Source: an uncultured Pelagibacteraceae bacterium
GTDB lineage: Bacteria > Pseudomonadota > Alphaproteobacteria > Pelagibacterales > Pelagibacteraceae
Direction of reading: 5' to 3'
Assembly (NCBI GenBank): GCA_902577075.1
Contig: CACGXV010000001.1
Location: 372,001 to 436,000 of the forward strand
Length of the DNA stretch: 64,000 nt
A model generated the notes under the pieces. That model did no database searches. It had not been told where the DNA came from and was given only the letters and a program-made list of their open reading frames with translations. A program made the position numbers and the translations under genes. Below, in pieces: positions 1 to 8,343 of the stretch (its first letter is position 1; every line of letters begins with the position of its first letter).

Positions 1-1
1 T

Positions 2-1678
2 TCATTTATTAATCAAAAGAATTCATCAATTGCTGTTCAAAAAGCAATTGGAATAAATTCAGGAAATATTAAAACTATTTATTATTTGCAGTTGTTAATT
101 AGTTTAATCTTTATTTCTTTAGTCGCTTATGGATTAAGTTTTTTATTGGTACCAGTCGTTGATAAATATATATCAGATGGACTTGGATTAAACATTAAGG
201 CATCTTTTTCTTTAACAAATTTATTTATTGTTTTTGTGGTTGGATTGTTAGTTATAATAATATTTTCAATCCCAACTGTTAATTCAATTGACCAAATTAA
301 AGCCTCTAGTTTATTTAGAAATGTTTTTCAAAGTTTGCAGTTTAAATATACAAAATTATCAATTAGCTTAAGTTTGTTACTACTTACCATTTTAGTCATC
401 TTGTTTGCTTTTAGGTCTTCGATACCTACTTATAGTTTGATATATTTTGCCTCATTCTTTGTATGTTTGGTCGTTTTTTTTTACGTTTCCCAGCTTATAA
501 TATTATTATTGAGGAAAAATCTAATTAAGCTTGGGATTTCATCAAAAATAGCAATTAAAAATATTACACAATCAAAAAGTATTACACCTATAACTGTGAT
601 GTCACTTGGACTAGGTATGACATTGTTACTAACTCTTGCATTTGTAGGCTCTAACTTTAAAAGTGAAATAGCAAAATCAATTCCAGAAATTGCACCTGAC
701 TACTTTTTTTTAGGGATCCAAAATAATCAAAAAGATTTATTTAAAAAAATAATTAATGATACTGACAAAGAAGCAGTCACGGAAATTGTTCCAATGGTAT
801 CAGCAGGTCTTGTTAAAATAAATGGAATAGATCCAAATACATATATTTCTAATACTAATGATAGTTATTGGGTTATTATGAATGACAGAAGAGTTTCGTG
901 GGCTAATACAATTCCAAAAGACAATCCTATATTAGAAGGTAGTTGGTGGGATACTTCACAGCCAAATAAGTTACAAATATCACTAGATAGTAAAGTTGCA
1001 AAAGACTTTGGAGTAGATATTGGTGACAAATTTACACTTAGAATTTATGGAAGAGAGGTTGAAGGAGAAGTAGTAAATTTTAGATTGGTTAACTATCAAG
1101 ATTTAAGTATTAATTTTGCGATGTTACTCAATCCACAATTTGCAGAAAATATTCCACACGAATATCTCTCTACAATAAAATTTAAAAATATTAAAAGGTT
1201 TAATGAAGTTAACTTCTTAGATAAATTTCCAAGTGTATCGATAATAAAAATTTCAGATTATTTATCAAAAGTTACCAACGTTCTAAACAAGGTTTTTATA
1301 GCAGTCAGCATAATATCAGCTGTAACAGTTATTATTGGTTTAGTTGTAATCTCAAGTGCAATTATTGTTCAAGGAAAAATTAAAATATTTCAAAACCTAG
1401 TTTTTAAAATCTTAGGTTTTTCTAAGAAGGAAATTATTATGTCTTCAATTATTGAATTTATAATTTCTTTTTTATCTATTATATTTTTTTCAACTATTTT
1501 TGCAGTATTAGCATCAAAGTTTATCATAGAAAATATTTTTCAACTTAAATGGTTATTTGAATTAAATATATTTTTATATGTTACAACTGGGGTAGGTATA
1601 GCAACACTTGCTCTAATTGTGATCACAAATTTTAGGTATTTAAGTCCAAAAGTTTATCCACTCGTTAGAAATGAGTAA
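2..1678 (+). CDS. ABC transporter permease, FtsX/YbbP-like (5' truncated)
   Basis: This is the C-terminal part of an FtsX-type inner-membrane permease, probably of the large YbbP/LolC-like class. The frame is open from base 2 to the stop at 1678, so the start lies outside the window and the TTG at 86 is internal. Visible are several hydrophobic helices in the first ~180 residues, a soluble extracytoplasmic block of about 200 residues, then three more helices near the C terminus. That is half of the duplicated FtsX layout with its periplasmic domain. The substrate cannot be read; YbbP relatives handle lipids or lipoproteins. It converges on the next gene with a 19 bp gap. Confidence 0.75.
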   Translation, partial: SFINQKNSSIAVQKAIGINSGNIKTIYYLQLLISLIFISLVAYGLSFLLVPVVDKYISDGLGLNIKASFSLTNLFIVFVVGLLVIIIFSIPTVNSIDQIKASSLFRNVFQSLQFKYTKLSISLSLLLLTILVILFAFRSSIPTYSLIYFASFFVCLVVFFYVSQLIILLLRKNLIKLGISSKIAIKNITQSKSITPITVMSLGLGMTLLLTLAFVGSNFKSEIAKSIPEIAPDYFFLGIQNNQKDLFKKIINDTDKEAVTEIVPMVSAGLVKINGIDPNTYISNTNDSYWVIMNDRRVSWANTIPKDNPILEGSWWDTSQPNKLQISLDSKVAKDFGVDIGDKFTLRIYGREVEGEVVNFRLVNYQDLSINFAMLLNPQFAENIPHEYLSTIKFKNIKRFNEVNFLDKFPSVSIIKISDYLSKVTNVLNKVFIAVSIISAVTVIIGLVVISSAIIVQGKIKIFQNLVFKILGFSKKEIIMSSIIEFIISFLSIIFFSTIFAVLASKFIIENIFQLKWLFELNIFLYVTTGVGIATLALIVITNFRYLSPKVYPLVRNE

Positions 1679-1697
1679 TTTGGATAATTGTTTAAAT

Positions 1698-2093
1698 TCA
1701 GCTTTTAATCGAGGTTTTCAAAGCTTCGTAAATTAAATCTTCCGTAGTTTCTCCTATACTTCTATAAACTTCTTTATCACCTTTAAAAATCAATAAAGTG
1801 GTTTGATAGAGTACATTAAATGAGTCAGCTATATCTCTATTTGTTACATCGAATGAAAAATATTCAATGTTATCAAATTTAATATCAGATAACTCACCTT
1901 CTTTTTTTGCTGTTTGTAAAACTTTCATCTGATTTGCACATGATCCACAGTATTCTATCCAAGAACTAATAACTATAACCTTACCTTCAGACTGAGCTTT
2001 CTCAAATAGTGCTTTGTCAAATGTAGTCTTCTTTTCCATTGCATTTGCACCAAATGCAAACAAACAGATTACAAAGATAAAGAACTTTTTCAT
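1698..2093 (-). CDS. Periplasmic thioredoxin-fold protein with CGSC motif
   Basis: A 131-residue exported thioredoxin-like protein. The start at 2093 (MKKFFIF) is chosen because it opens a clean signal peptide ending around AFGANA; the frame extends upstream to 2180 but that extension gives no sensible export signal. The mature part holds WIEYCGSCANQM, the redox pair CGSC after a Trp, resembling the C-terminal domain of DsbD-type thiol:disulfide carriers. A role in reducing or oxidising periplasmic disulfides is inferred. No partner is adjacent: it converges with the FtsX-like permease and diverges from the riboswitch region. Confidence 0.7.
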   Translation of the reverse strand: MKKFFIFVICLFAFGANAMEKKTTFDKALFEKAQSEGKVIVISSWIEYCGSCANQMKVLQTAKKEGELSDIKFDNIEYFSFDVTNRDIADSFNVLYQTTLLIFKGDKEVYRSIGETTEDLIYEALKTSIKS

Positions 2094-2190
2094 AACAGAA
2101 GTGTATTTATATATTGAAATCAATAGATGAACATTCTTTAAAGTGACACATGTAAGCTTAAATTTATCCAGTAGAGACAAATTTTTTTCT

Positions 2191-2216
2191 CTAGGCTTCT
2201 AGTTAACGAAGCCTAG
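2191..2216. other. Perfect 9-bp hairpin in the thioredoxin/thiV divergent region
   Basis: CTAGGCTTC and GAAGCCTAG form a perfect inverted repeat with an 8-base loop. A run of seven T lies just before it on the + strand, but neither strand has a T-run after the stem, so it is not a normal intrinsic terminator. It sits about 100 bases upstream of the thioredoxin start and 150 upstream of the riboswitch. It could be a protein-binding site, part of a small RNA or an RNA-stabilising element. Apart from it and the promoter and riboswitch below, I see nothing else in the 2094-2432 interval. Confidence 0.45.
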
Positions 2217-2306
2217 TATTATAATTAACTTATAATAAGAGAGAGAAATGCATATAATAATCTAAATATTGATTTGATACAGCGTTACTTATGAATATTA
2301 GCTATG

Positions 2307-2312
2307 TATAAT
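2307..2312 (+). promoter_or_regulatory. Candidate -10 box for riboswitch-thiV transcript
   Basis: A perfect TATAAT hexamer lies about 50 bases upstream of the TPP aptamer. The -35 region (TTACTT at 2285-2290, spacing 16) is poor, so this is only a candidate. Transcription would begin near 2319 and include the whole aptamer. Confidence 0.4.
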
Positions 2313-2365
2313 CTGTATATATGCACAAAAATGGCACTTTACTTATTCAAACTATGATTTAAATT

Positions 2366-2426
2366 GAATTATGGGGTGCTATTAGGCTGAGATATACCCG
2401 TTGAACCTGTCCGGTAATTCAGAAAG
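2366..2426 (+). promoter_or_regulatory. TPP riboswitch (thi box)
   Basis: The diagnostic conserved blocks of the thiamin pyrophosphate aptamer are all present in order: GGGGTGC (2373-2379), GGCTGAGAT (2385-2393), ACCCG (2396-2400), TTGAACCTG (2401-2409), then CCGG and TAAT. P1 closes with GAATTA at 2366-2371 pairing with TAATTC at 2415-2420. P3 is reduced to a few bases, so the aptamer is very short. The P1 3' strand ends two bases before the Shine-Dalgarno (GAAAGGG), and the thiV start is at 2433. That leaves no room for a terminator and suggests control of translation initiation by TPP. Confidence 0.93.
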
Positions 2427-2432
2427 GGATAA

Positions 2433-3863
2433 ATGAATAACATAAATATATTAAATCAATCATCTGCAATATTATTAACTTTAACTATAAGTATAATTTT
2501 TGTCTTAATCGGACTTCTCTATTCAAAAAAATATCAAGGACTTAACAATTATTTAGTTGCAAGCAGATCAGTGGGTACTTTTTCTTTAACAACCAGTTTA
2601 GTTGCATCTGCATTAGGAGCGTGGATATTATTTGGACCTGCATCAGCGGCAACATGGGGAGGAATAGGGGCTGTTATTGGATATTCTCTAGGTACTGCGT
2701 TCCCTCTTTTTATCTTAATTTATTTGGGAAAAAAATTTAGAGATAATTATCCAAGAGGGAAATCTTTGATTGAAGTTGTAAGATCTAGATTTGGCTCACA
2801 ATTGTTTAAACTGATTTTGTTTTTATCTATTTTTTATATGTCGATTTTTTTAATTGCTGAGGTTACTGCAGTTTCGATTTTAATAAATTATATTTCTGGA
2901 ACAGACTTATGGATTACAGCTTCAATCGTGATCACAAGCTCACTCATATATACTTTGTACGGAGGGTTAAGAGCTTCAATTTTTACAGATAATATTCAAT
3001 TCATAGTATTTGGTCTGTTGTTGTTAATATCATTTTCATACTTAATCTCCTTTAACTCAAATGAGTTTAGTTTTGAATTTATAAATCAGAACAAACCAAA
3101 TTTACTAAGCCCAGGCTACTTGCCAAATTTCACTGCTGGCTTAACTTTTTTTATAGCTGTAGCAGCAACCAATCTTTTTCATCAGGGAAATTGGCAAAGA
3201 GTTTATGCTGCTAAAGATAATAGAGTTTTAAAGAATAGTTTAATTGTCTCATTTTTAATAATCATACCAATAGTATTTATGATGGGTTTTTCAGGATTAA
3301 TTGCAACTTCTCAAAACTCAAATGTTATTCCTGATCTTGCATTTTTTTCTTTATTGCTGAAAGATAATGCTATTTCTTTATCAGTTATAATAATCTTTTT
3401 AGCAATTTCTTTAACAGTAAGCAGTATAGATACTTTAGTAAATGCTATTTCAAGCCTAATAATTGTCGATGGGAATAAAGTCTTAAAATTTAAAGGTGAT
3501 TACTTAAAATTTTCAAAGCAAATAATAATAATAATCTCTATAATTTCATTTTTTGTAGCATCAAAAGGATTGAGTATTTTATATTTATTTTTACTGGCTG
3601 ATTTATTTTGCTGCGCAGCAGTACTAAGTATATTTTTTGGTTTTTACTCTAAAAAGTTTAATGAAAAAAATGCATATGTATCAATTATCGTTGGCTTGAT
3701 CGGAGGAATTCTTTTGTTTCCCAGTCCTGACTTTTCAAAATCAATTCTGGTCGGAATATTACTGCCAATAGATTTTTTACCGGCATTTGTCTCTCAATCC
3801 TTACTGTTTTGTTCTTTTATAGTTGCAACATTTTTACCTATTTTAACTTGGAAACTAAAGTAA
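2433..3863 (+). CDS. thiV: Sodium:solute symporter, thiamin pyrimidine-precursor uptake (ThiV)
   Basis: A 476-residue member of the sodium:solute symporter family with about 13 hydrophobic segments. It carries family-like N-terminal motifs, NYLVASRSVG after helix 1 and ASALGAWILFGPASAATWGG. It follows a TPP riboswitch by seven bases, which ties it to thiamin metabolism. In SAR11 the riboswitch-linked symporter ThiV is thought to import HMP or a related pyrimidine, because these cells lack ThiC. The function here rests on that parallel and on the riboswitch; the sequence alone gives only the SSS family. No other thi gene lies in the window. Confidence 0.85.
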   Translation: MNNINILNQSSAILLTLTISIIFVLIGLLYSKKYQGLNNYLVASRSVGTFSLTTSLVASALGAWILFGPASAATWGGIGAVIGYSLGTAFPLFILIYLGKKFRDNYPRGKSLIEVVRSRFGSQLFKLILFLSIFYMSIFLIAEVTAVSILINYISGTDLWITASIVITSSLIYTLYGGLRASIFTDNIQFIVFGLLLLISFSYLISFNSNEFSFEFINQNKPNLLSPGYLPNFTAGLTFFIAVAATNLFHQGNWQRVYAAKDNRVLKNSLIVSFLIIIPIVFMMGFSGLIATSQNSNVIPDLAFFSLLLKDNAISLSVIIIFLAISLTVSSIDTLVNAISSLIIVDGNKVLKFKGDYLKFSKQIIIIISIISFFVASKGLSILYLFLLADLFCCAAVLSIFFGFYSKKFNEKNAYVSIIVGLIGGILLFPSPDFSKSILVGILLPIDFLPAFVSQSLLFCSFIVATFLPILTWKLK

Positions 3864-3908
3864 ACCATTATTTACATCTTATTAATATAAATATATTATA
3901 AATTAATT

Positions 3909-5015
3909 ATGAGTTTTATTTTGCCATTTATTATATTAATTATTGTAGTTGTGTTTATTCATGAATATGGACACTACTATTTTGCAAAAAAATATGGTGT
4001 TGGGGTAACAGATTTTTCAATTGGTTTTGGTAAAGAATTGTTCGGTTGGAATGATAAATCTGGGACAAGATGGAAAATTTGCTGGATACCCCTGGGCGGT
4101 TATGTTAAATTTTTTGGAGATCGAAATGTTTTTTCTCAGGCTGATCAAGAAGAACTTTTAAGAAAATACAATAAAGAAGATCAAGAAAAGCTTTTTGTCA
4201 CAAAACCGTTGTATCAAAGATCATTGATTGTTGCAGGCGGTCCAATTGCAAACTTCGTTTTAGCAATATTTATTTTTTTATTCATATATATGTTTGCTGG
4301 CAAAGACTTTACCCCAGCAGTTATTGATGAGGTTCAAAAAGACAGCCCTGCAGAGATTGCTGGAATGAAAAAAAATGACATAATACTTGAGATAGATAAT
4401 AACAAAGTAGAGAGTATTCTTGATGTTTCTAAACTAATTTTAATGTCAACATCTGAAATAGTTGATTTTAAAGTTTCTAGATATGATCAAGAATTATTAT
4501 TAAAAGTAAAACCAAAAATTGTTGCCGGAGTTGATAATCTTGGAAACAAAATTAATAAAAGAATTATTGGCATAAAACTTAGTCCATATAACAATGAAAT
4601 AAACCATAAAAAATTAGGACCAGCCAAGGCATTAATTGAGTCTATTAAAGAAGTTTACTTTGTTACCACCTCATCTCTTAAATATATGGGCTCTATGATT
4701 ACTGGCTCTGGAGACAGTTCTCAACTAGGAGGGCCAATTAGAATAGCTAAAATTTCAGGTCAAGTGGCAGAGTTTGGAATACTCCCATTTATTAGCATGA
4801 TGGCTTATATTTCAATTAGTTTAGGTTTAATTAACCTTTTTCCAATACCACTTTTAGATGGGGGCCATTTAATGTTTTATGCATTTGAAAAGGTGTTAGG
4901 AAAGCCATTAAGTCAAAAAACACAGGAAGGTTTTTTTCGAATCGGAATGTTTTTATTGTTAACTTTGATGTTTTTTGCGACTTTCAATGACCTTAAAGAT
5001 TTAGGCTTATTTTAA
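3909..5015 (+). CDS. rseP: RIP metalloprotease RseP (site-2 protease)
   Basis: A 368-residue intramembrane zinc protease. The catalytic HEYGH (HExxH) is in the first helix near residue 18, the second metal motif LLDGGH is near residue 317, and one PDZ domain lies at about 130-215 (AEIAGMKKNDIILEID). Four membrane helices are visible. RseP relatives cleave anti-sigma factors or leftover signal peptides within the inner membrane. In many alphaproteobacteria it sits between dxr and bamA; here it is alone between thiV and hupB, so its usual envelope neighbours are missing. Confidence 0.9.
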   Translation: MSFILPFIILIIVVVFIHEYGHYYFAKKYGVGVTDFSIGFGKELFGWNDKSGTRWKICWIPLGGYVKFFGDRNVFSQADQEELLRKYNKEDQEKLFVTKPLYQRSLIVAGGPIANFVLAIFIFLFIYMFAGKDFTPAVIDEVQKDSPAEIAGMKKNDIILEIDNNKVESILDVSKLILMSTSEIVDFKVSRYDQELLLKVKPKIVAGVDNLGNKINKRIIGIKLSPYNNEINHKKLGPAKALIESIKEVYFVTTSSLKYMGSMITGSGDSSQLGGPIRIAKISGQVAEFGILPFISMMAYISISLGLINLFPIPLLDGGHLMFYAFEKVLGKPLSQKTQEGFFRIGMFLLLTLMFFATFNDLKDLGLF

Positions 5016-5166
5016 AGGCATTTTTGATAGTTAAAAAAGCTATATAAATCAACACTTTTTTACAACTATATATTGTGCCAAAAAATATTTTAGACACAAA
5101 AAAAAAGCTTGAATTATCAATGATTTTGTTAACTATGTAAATATAACCTTTAAAACCGGAGCTAAA

Positions 5167-5442
5167 ATGAACAAAAAACAACTTATAGCAAAACTAGCTG
5201 GGTCGTTAAATCAAAGTAAAGCTGATGCCGAGCGTACTTTTGATACAATTACCAATACTATTTTGGATGCTTTAAAAGGCGACGATAATGTGAAAATCGC
5301 TGGTTTTGGTACATATAAAGTGGCTAAAAGAAAAGCCCGAATTGGTCGTAATCCAAGAACTGGAGAACAAATCCAAATCGCAGCTTCTCAAAAGGTAAAA
5401 TTTTTACCTGCAAAAGCACTTAAAGAAGTTTTCAATAAATAA
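5167..5442 (+). CDS. hupB: DNA-binding protein HU
   Basis: A 91-residue histone-like protein with the full HU/IHF fold. The N-terminal helices contain MNKKQLIAKLAG and the AFTI-like block, and the DNA-bending arm carries GRNPRTGEQIQI near residues 55-66, including the Pro that intercalates into DNA. The length matches HU exactly. A Shine-Dalgarno (CCGGAGC) precedes the ATG. HU vs IHF is decided by the arm sequence; the alpha/beta subtype cannot be told. It is followed by a long stem-loop. Confidence 0.95.
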   Translation: MNKKQLIAKLAGSLNQSKADAERTFDTITNTILDALKGDDNVKIAGFGTYKVAKRKARIGRNPRTGEQIQIAASQKVKFLPAKALKEVFNK

Positions 5443-5452
5443 ACTTTTTTTT

Positions 5453-5492
5453 AACAGCCTTTTTTAAGCTTAAAAACTTGAAAAAGGCTGTT
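5453..5492 (+). terminator. Long stem-loop downstream of hupB
   Basis: AACAGCCTTTTT (5453-5464) pairs perfectly with AAAAAGGCTGTT (5481-5492). The pairing can continue inward by about four more pairs (AAG with CTT), giving a stem of up to 16 bp and an 8-base loop. It starts 10 bases after the hupB stop, so it probably ends or protects the hupB mRNA. It lacks a downstream T-run; the eight-T run lies before the stem instead, so termination by the classical mechanism is uncertain. Confidence 0.55.
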
Positions 5493-5588
5493 ACTACATG
5501 CACTTACTGCATACCTATTTTTCCTAACTATCATTAGTTTTTAATTTTATTAAATTTATAAGAACATCTTTAATTAAACGGAGGTGAA

Positions 5589-6890
5589 ATGGTTAAACTT
5601 TTAAAAAAACTGGTTGGTCCATTAGTAAGTTTATTTTTCTTACTAAATATGACTAATGCCGGTTATGCTGAAACTACAGTTTCAGCTGAAGTAGGTTTCA
5701 TATTCAATACATTTCTTTTCTTGGTCTGTGGTTTTCTAGTAATGTTTATGGCAGCTGGATTCGCCATGCTTGAATCAGGAATGGTAACATCAAAAAGTGT
5801 ATCAGTAATATGTGCCAAAAATATAGGATTATTTTCAATAGCTGGAATTATGTTCTGGATGGTTGGATATAATTTAGCATACGGAATTCCAGAAGGTGGA
5901 TACATTGGAAGCTTTACTCCATGGTCTGATGCAAGTTCAGTAGATACTGGATATGCAGATGGATCTGATTGGTACTTCCAAATGGTTTTCTGTGCAACAA
6001 CAGTTTCAATTGTATCTGGAACATTAGCTGAAAGAATTAAATTATGGCCGTTCTTTTTATTTGCAGCTATCCTTTCAGGTATTATTTATCCAATCGTTAT
6101 GGGTTGGCAGTGGGGAGGTGGCTGGTTAGCAGCTGCTGGTTTCTCAGACTTTGCTGGCTCTACTCTCGTTCACTCAACTGGAGGTGCAGCAGCATTAGCT
6201 GGAGCAATTCTATTAGGAGCTAGAACAGGTAGATTTGATAAATCTGGAGCAGCTAAACCTATGAAGCCGTTTGCGGCGTCATCTGTACCATTGGTAACAG
6301 TTGGAGTATTTATTTTATGGCTAGGTTGGTTTGGATTTAATGGTGGATCACAATTAGCAATGGGAACATTTGATGATGCAGTTGCTGTATCAAATATTTT
6401 CATTAATACAAATTTAGCAGCCTGTGGTGGTGTATTAGCAGCTGGAGCAGTAACTAGATTAATGGCAGGTAAAACTGACGTTATACAAATGCTTAACGGA
6501 GCAATTGGTGGTCTAGTAGCAATTACAGCTGAACCATTAATGCCTTCACCGCTAGCAGCAATTCTTATAGGTGCAATTGGTGGACTAATAGTTGTGTTCG
6601 GAACTAAATTATTATTCTCACTTAAAATCGATGATGTAGTTGGAGCAATTCCAGCTCACTTATTCGCTGGAGTATGGGGAACATTAGCTGTTCCACTTAC
6701 AAATGGTGATGCATCATTTGGTGCGCAGCTTCTTGGAGTAATATCAATCAATGCATTTGTATTTATAGTTTCACTGATAGTTTGGGGAATTATGAAAGGT
6801 ACAATGGGTATAAGATTGAGTAAAGAAGCAGAAAGACTTGGAACTGACGTTTCAGAGTCTGGTGTAATTGCATACGCAATAAGAGACTAA
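5589..6890 (+). CDS. amtB: Ammonium transporter Amt
   Basis: A 433-residue Amt/Mep/Rh channel protein. It has an N-terminal signal sequence (about residues 1-27, ending near AGYAE) and eleven membrane helices. GFAMLESG lies in the first mature helix, and the twin pore histidines are in LVHSTGG and PAHLFAG. A strong Shine-Dalgarno (GGAGGTG) precedes the ATG. Amt conducts ammonium into the cell. No glnK/PII gene is adjacent, unlike the common glnK-amtB pair, so its post-translational control is not encoded here. A good terminator follows. Confidence 0.95.
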   Translation: MVKLLKKLVGPLVSLFFLLNMTNAGYAETTVSAEVGFIFNTFLFLVCGFLVMFMAAGFAMLESGMVTSKSVSVICAKNIGLFSIAGIMFWMVGYNLAYGIPEGGYIGSFTPWSDASSVDTGYADGSDWYFQMVFCATTVSIVSGTLAERIKLWPFFLFAAILSGIIYPIVMGWQWGGGWLAAAGFSDFAGSTLVHSTGGAAALAGAILLGARTGRFDKSGAAKPMKPFAASSVPLVTVGVFILWLGWFGFNGGSQLAMGTFDDAVAVSNIFINTNLAACGGVLAAGAVTRLMAGKTDVIQMLNGAIGGLVAITAEPLMPSPLAAILIGAIGGLIVVFGTKLLFSLKIDDVVGAIPAHLFAGVWGTLAVPLTNGDASFGAQLLGVISINAFVFIVSLIVWGIMKGTMGIRLSKEAERLGTDVSESGVIAYAIRD

Positions 6891-6919
6891 AGAATAACTA
6901 TCTCTCTCTCTATAGTTAG

Positions 6920-6946
6920 AAAAGGCCCCTATTTGGGGCCTTTTTT
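6920..6946 (+). terminator. Rho-independent terminator of amtB
   Basis: AAAAGGCCCC, a five-base loop TATTT and GGGGCCTTTT followed by more T form a textbook GC-core hairpin with a T-run. On the opposite strand the A-rich flank also gives a T-run, so it can act in both directions. Its end touches the stop of the convergent bcp gene (6945), so the two genes share it. Confidence 0.93.
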
Positions 6947-7391
6947 ATTTAATACTATTAATAAAATCTAAAACCTCTTGAGCATGGCCTACTGCTCTAA
7001 TGTTTCTCCACTCTTTTATAATTTTATTTTTTTTAATTACAAAAGTACTTCTAACAGTGCCCATAAATTCCCTGCCCATAAATTTCTTTTTAGCCCATGT
7101 TTTGTATGCTTTAAGAGAGGTCTTATCTTCATCAGCTAGTAACTCAAACTTTAGATTTAGTTTTTTGCTCCATTTTTGATGACTCTCTAAACTATCTTTT
7201 GAAATTCCATAAATTGTGCATCCAAGTTTTTCAAATTTACTTAGAAGTTTATTAAAATCATTTGTTTCAATTGTACATCCACTTGTATTGTCCTTTGGAT
7301 AAAAATAGATGATAATATATTTAGATTTTACTTTATTTAATTCTACTGTTTTTCCAGATGTAGATGATAATTTAAAGTTTGGAGCTTTCAT
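6945..7391 (-). CDS. bcp: Thioredoxin-dependent peroxiredoxin (BCP/PrxQ type)
   Basis: A 148-residue peroxiredoxin reducing hydrogen peroxide and organic peroxides. The peroxidatic Cys lies in FYPKDNTSGCTIETNDF (around residue 39), and the conserved Arg is in GTVRSTFVI. The resolving Cys that many BCP proteins carry five residues later is absent. The only other cysteine is in KLGCTIYGIS, so the protein may work as a 1-Cys enzyme or through that atypical Cys. Length and start are normal. It converges on amtB and shares its terminator. Confidence 0.9.
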   Translation of the reverse strand: MKAPNFKLSSTSGKTVELNKVKSKYIIIYFYPKDNTSGCTIETNDFNKLLSKFEKLGCTIYGISKDSLESHQKWSKKLNLKFELLADEDKTSLKAYKTWAKKKFMGREFMGTVRSTFVIKKNKIIKEWRNIRAVGHAQEVLDFINSIK

Positions 7392-7445
7392 ATAGACACC
7401 TTTATTTTTTATAGTAATATATTTTATTTAGTGTAATAAACATTT

Positions 7446-7832
7446 ATGACAATAAAATCAGCATCAACATTAGTCGCAGAAGCTCTAAAACAAATAAAAA
7501 CCATATCACCCAGTGAAGCTTTAGAAAAAGTTAATAATAATACCTGTAATCTTATTGATATAAGAGATGTAAGAGAATTAGAAAGATTAGGTAGAATAGA
7601 AAACTCTTCTCATATACCAAGAGGAATGTTGGAATTTTGGATGGATCCAGATAGTCAATATTTTAAGGAAGGAAAAATTGATATGAATAAAGAAATAGTT
7701 TTATTCTGTGCAGGAGGACTTAGATCAGCTTTAGCTACTAAAACTTTACAAAATATGGGTTTTACTAACATTTCTCATGTGGATGGTGGATTTGGTTCAA
7801 TGCAAAATTCTGGATTTAAAATTGTAAAATAA
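7446..7832 (+). CDS. Rhodanese-domain protein
   Basis: A single-domain 128-residue rhodanese. The active-site loop is LFCAGGLRSALA with Cys near residue 88, and the N-terminal CNLIDIRDVRELERLGRI block is typical of the fold. No signal peptide is visible, so it is cytoplasmic. Such proteins carry sulfane sulfur on the Cys; the donor and acceptor cannot be read. It is divergent from bcp with a 54 bp gap that must hold both promoters. Confidence 0.85.
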   Translation: MTIKSASTLVAEALKQIKTISPSEALEKVNNNTCNLIDIRDVRELERLGRIENSSHIPRGMLEFWMDPDSQYFKEGKIDMNKEIVLFCAGGLRSALATKTLQNMGFTNISHVDGGFGSMQNSGFKIVK

Positions 7833-7840
7833 TCCTGAAG

Positions 7841-8314
7841 TTAGTCTAATAAATTTATTCTCTTGGCGTAAAACATTCTAGCAATCCAATAAATTACCAA
7901 ACCAATTGGACCAATAAAGTAAGTTATAGTTAATGGAATAAAAACTAAATATTTTGATATGAACAATTTTTGACTATCTTTCATAATCCAAGCGCCACAA
8001 AATAAATTTACAGCCAAAAAGTGTGTCCAAAACATTATTAAAAAAGCTTCTGCCTCAAAGAGGTTTCTTAAATCGTATAAACCAAGATACAGTGTAAAAT
8101 TATAATCAAAATCGTATCCAGAAACAAAAAAGTAGTAACCCAAATAGCAATATACAGCAGACAATATTAAAAAAGGAACAACAGATGTTACTAGCAAACC
8201 ACAAACTTTAGATTGTGGAAAAACAATCAAAATCAGCCAAAAAGGTATTACACCAATATTTAACCATAAATAGATCATTTCTATGGTAAAAAAAGCTGCT
8301 ATTTGTTCAATCAT
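7841..8314 (-). CDS. ABA4-like (DUF4281) membrane protein
   Basis: A 157-residue membrane protein with four or five helices. The pattern NLFCGAWIMKDSQ, then GPIGLVIYWIARM near the C terminus, matches the ABA4-like/DUF4281 family (plant ABA4 has equivalent FxxWI..D and GPxGLLL..L.R motifs). ABA4 is needed for neoxanthin formation in plants; the role of bacterial members is unknown to me. The match is by motif only. It converges with the rhodanese (8 bp gap) and diverges from recX with 29 bp between starts. Confidence 0.6.
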   Translation of the reverse strand: MIEQIAAFFTIEMIYLWLNIGVIPFWLILIVFPQSKVCGLLVTSVVPFLILSAVYCYLGYYFFVSGYDFDYNFTLYLGLYDLRNLFEAEAFLIMFWTHFLAVNLFCGAWIMKDSQKLFISKYLVFIPLTITYFIGPIGLVIYWIARMFYAKRINLLD

Positions 8315-8343
8315 AATATTTTTATATTATATTAAATAAGCAA

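Noticed and set aside
86-1678. TTG at 86 as the start of the FtsX-like permease
   Set aside because: The frame is open back to base 2 and the protein is too short and lacks the N-terminal half; it is cut by the window edge.
2191-2216. Intrinsic terminator call for the 9-bp hairpin
   Set aside because: No T-run follows the stem on either strand and no gene ends just upstream of it.
4993-5181. Reverse-strand 62-residue frame across the rseP-hupB gap
   Set aside because: Overlaps the hupB start and its Shine-Dalgarno region and has no ribosome site of its own.
5663-6403. Reverse-strand open frames within amtB
   Set aside because: Shadows caused by codon bias of the real gene; no ribosome site and no protein-like profile.
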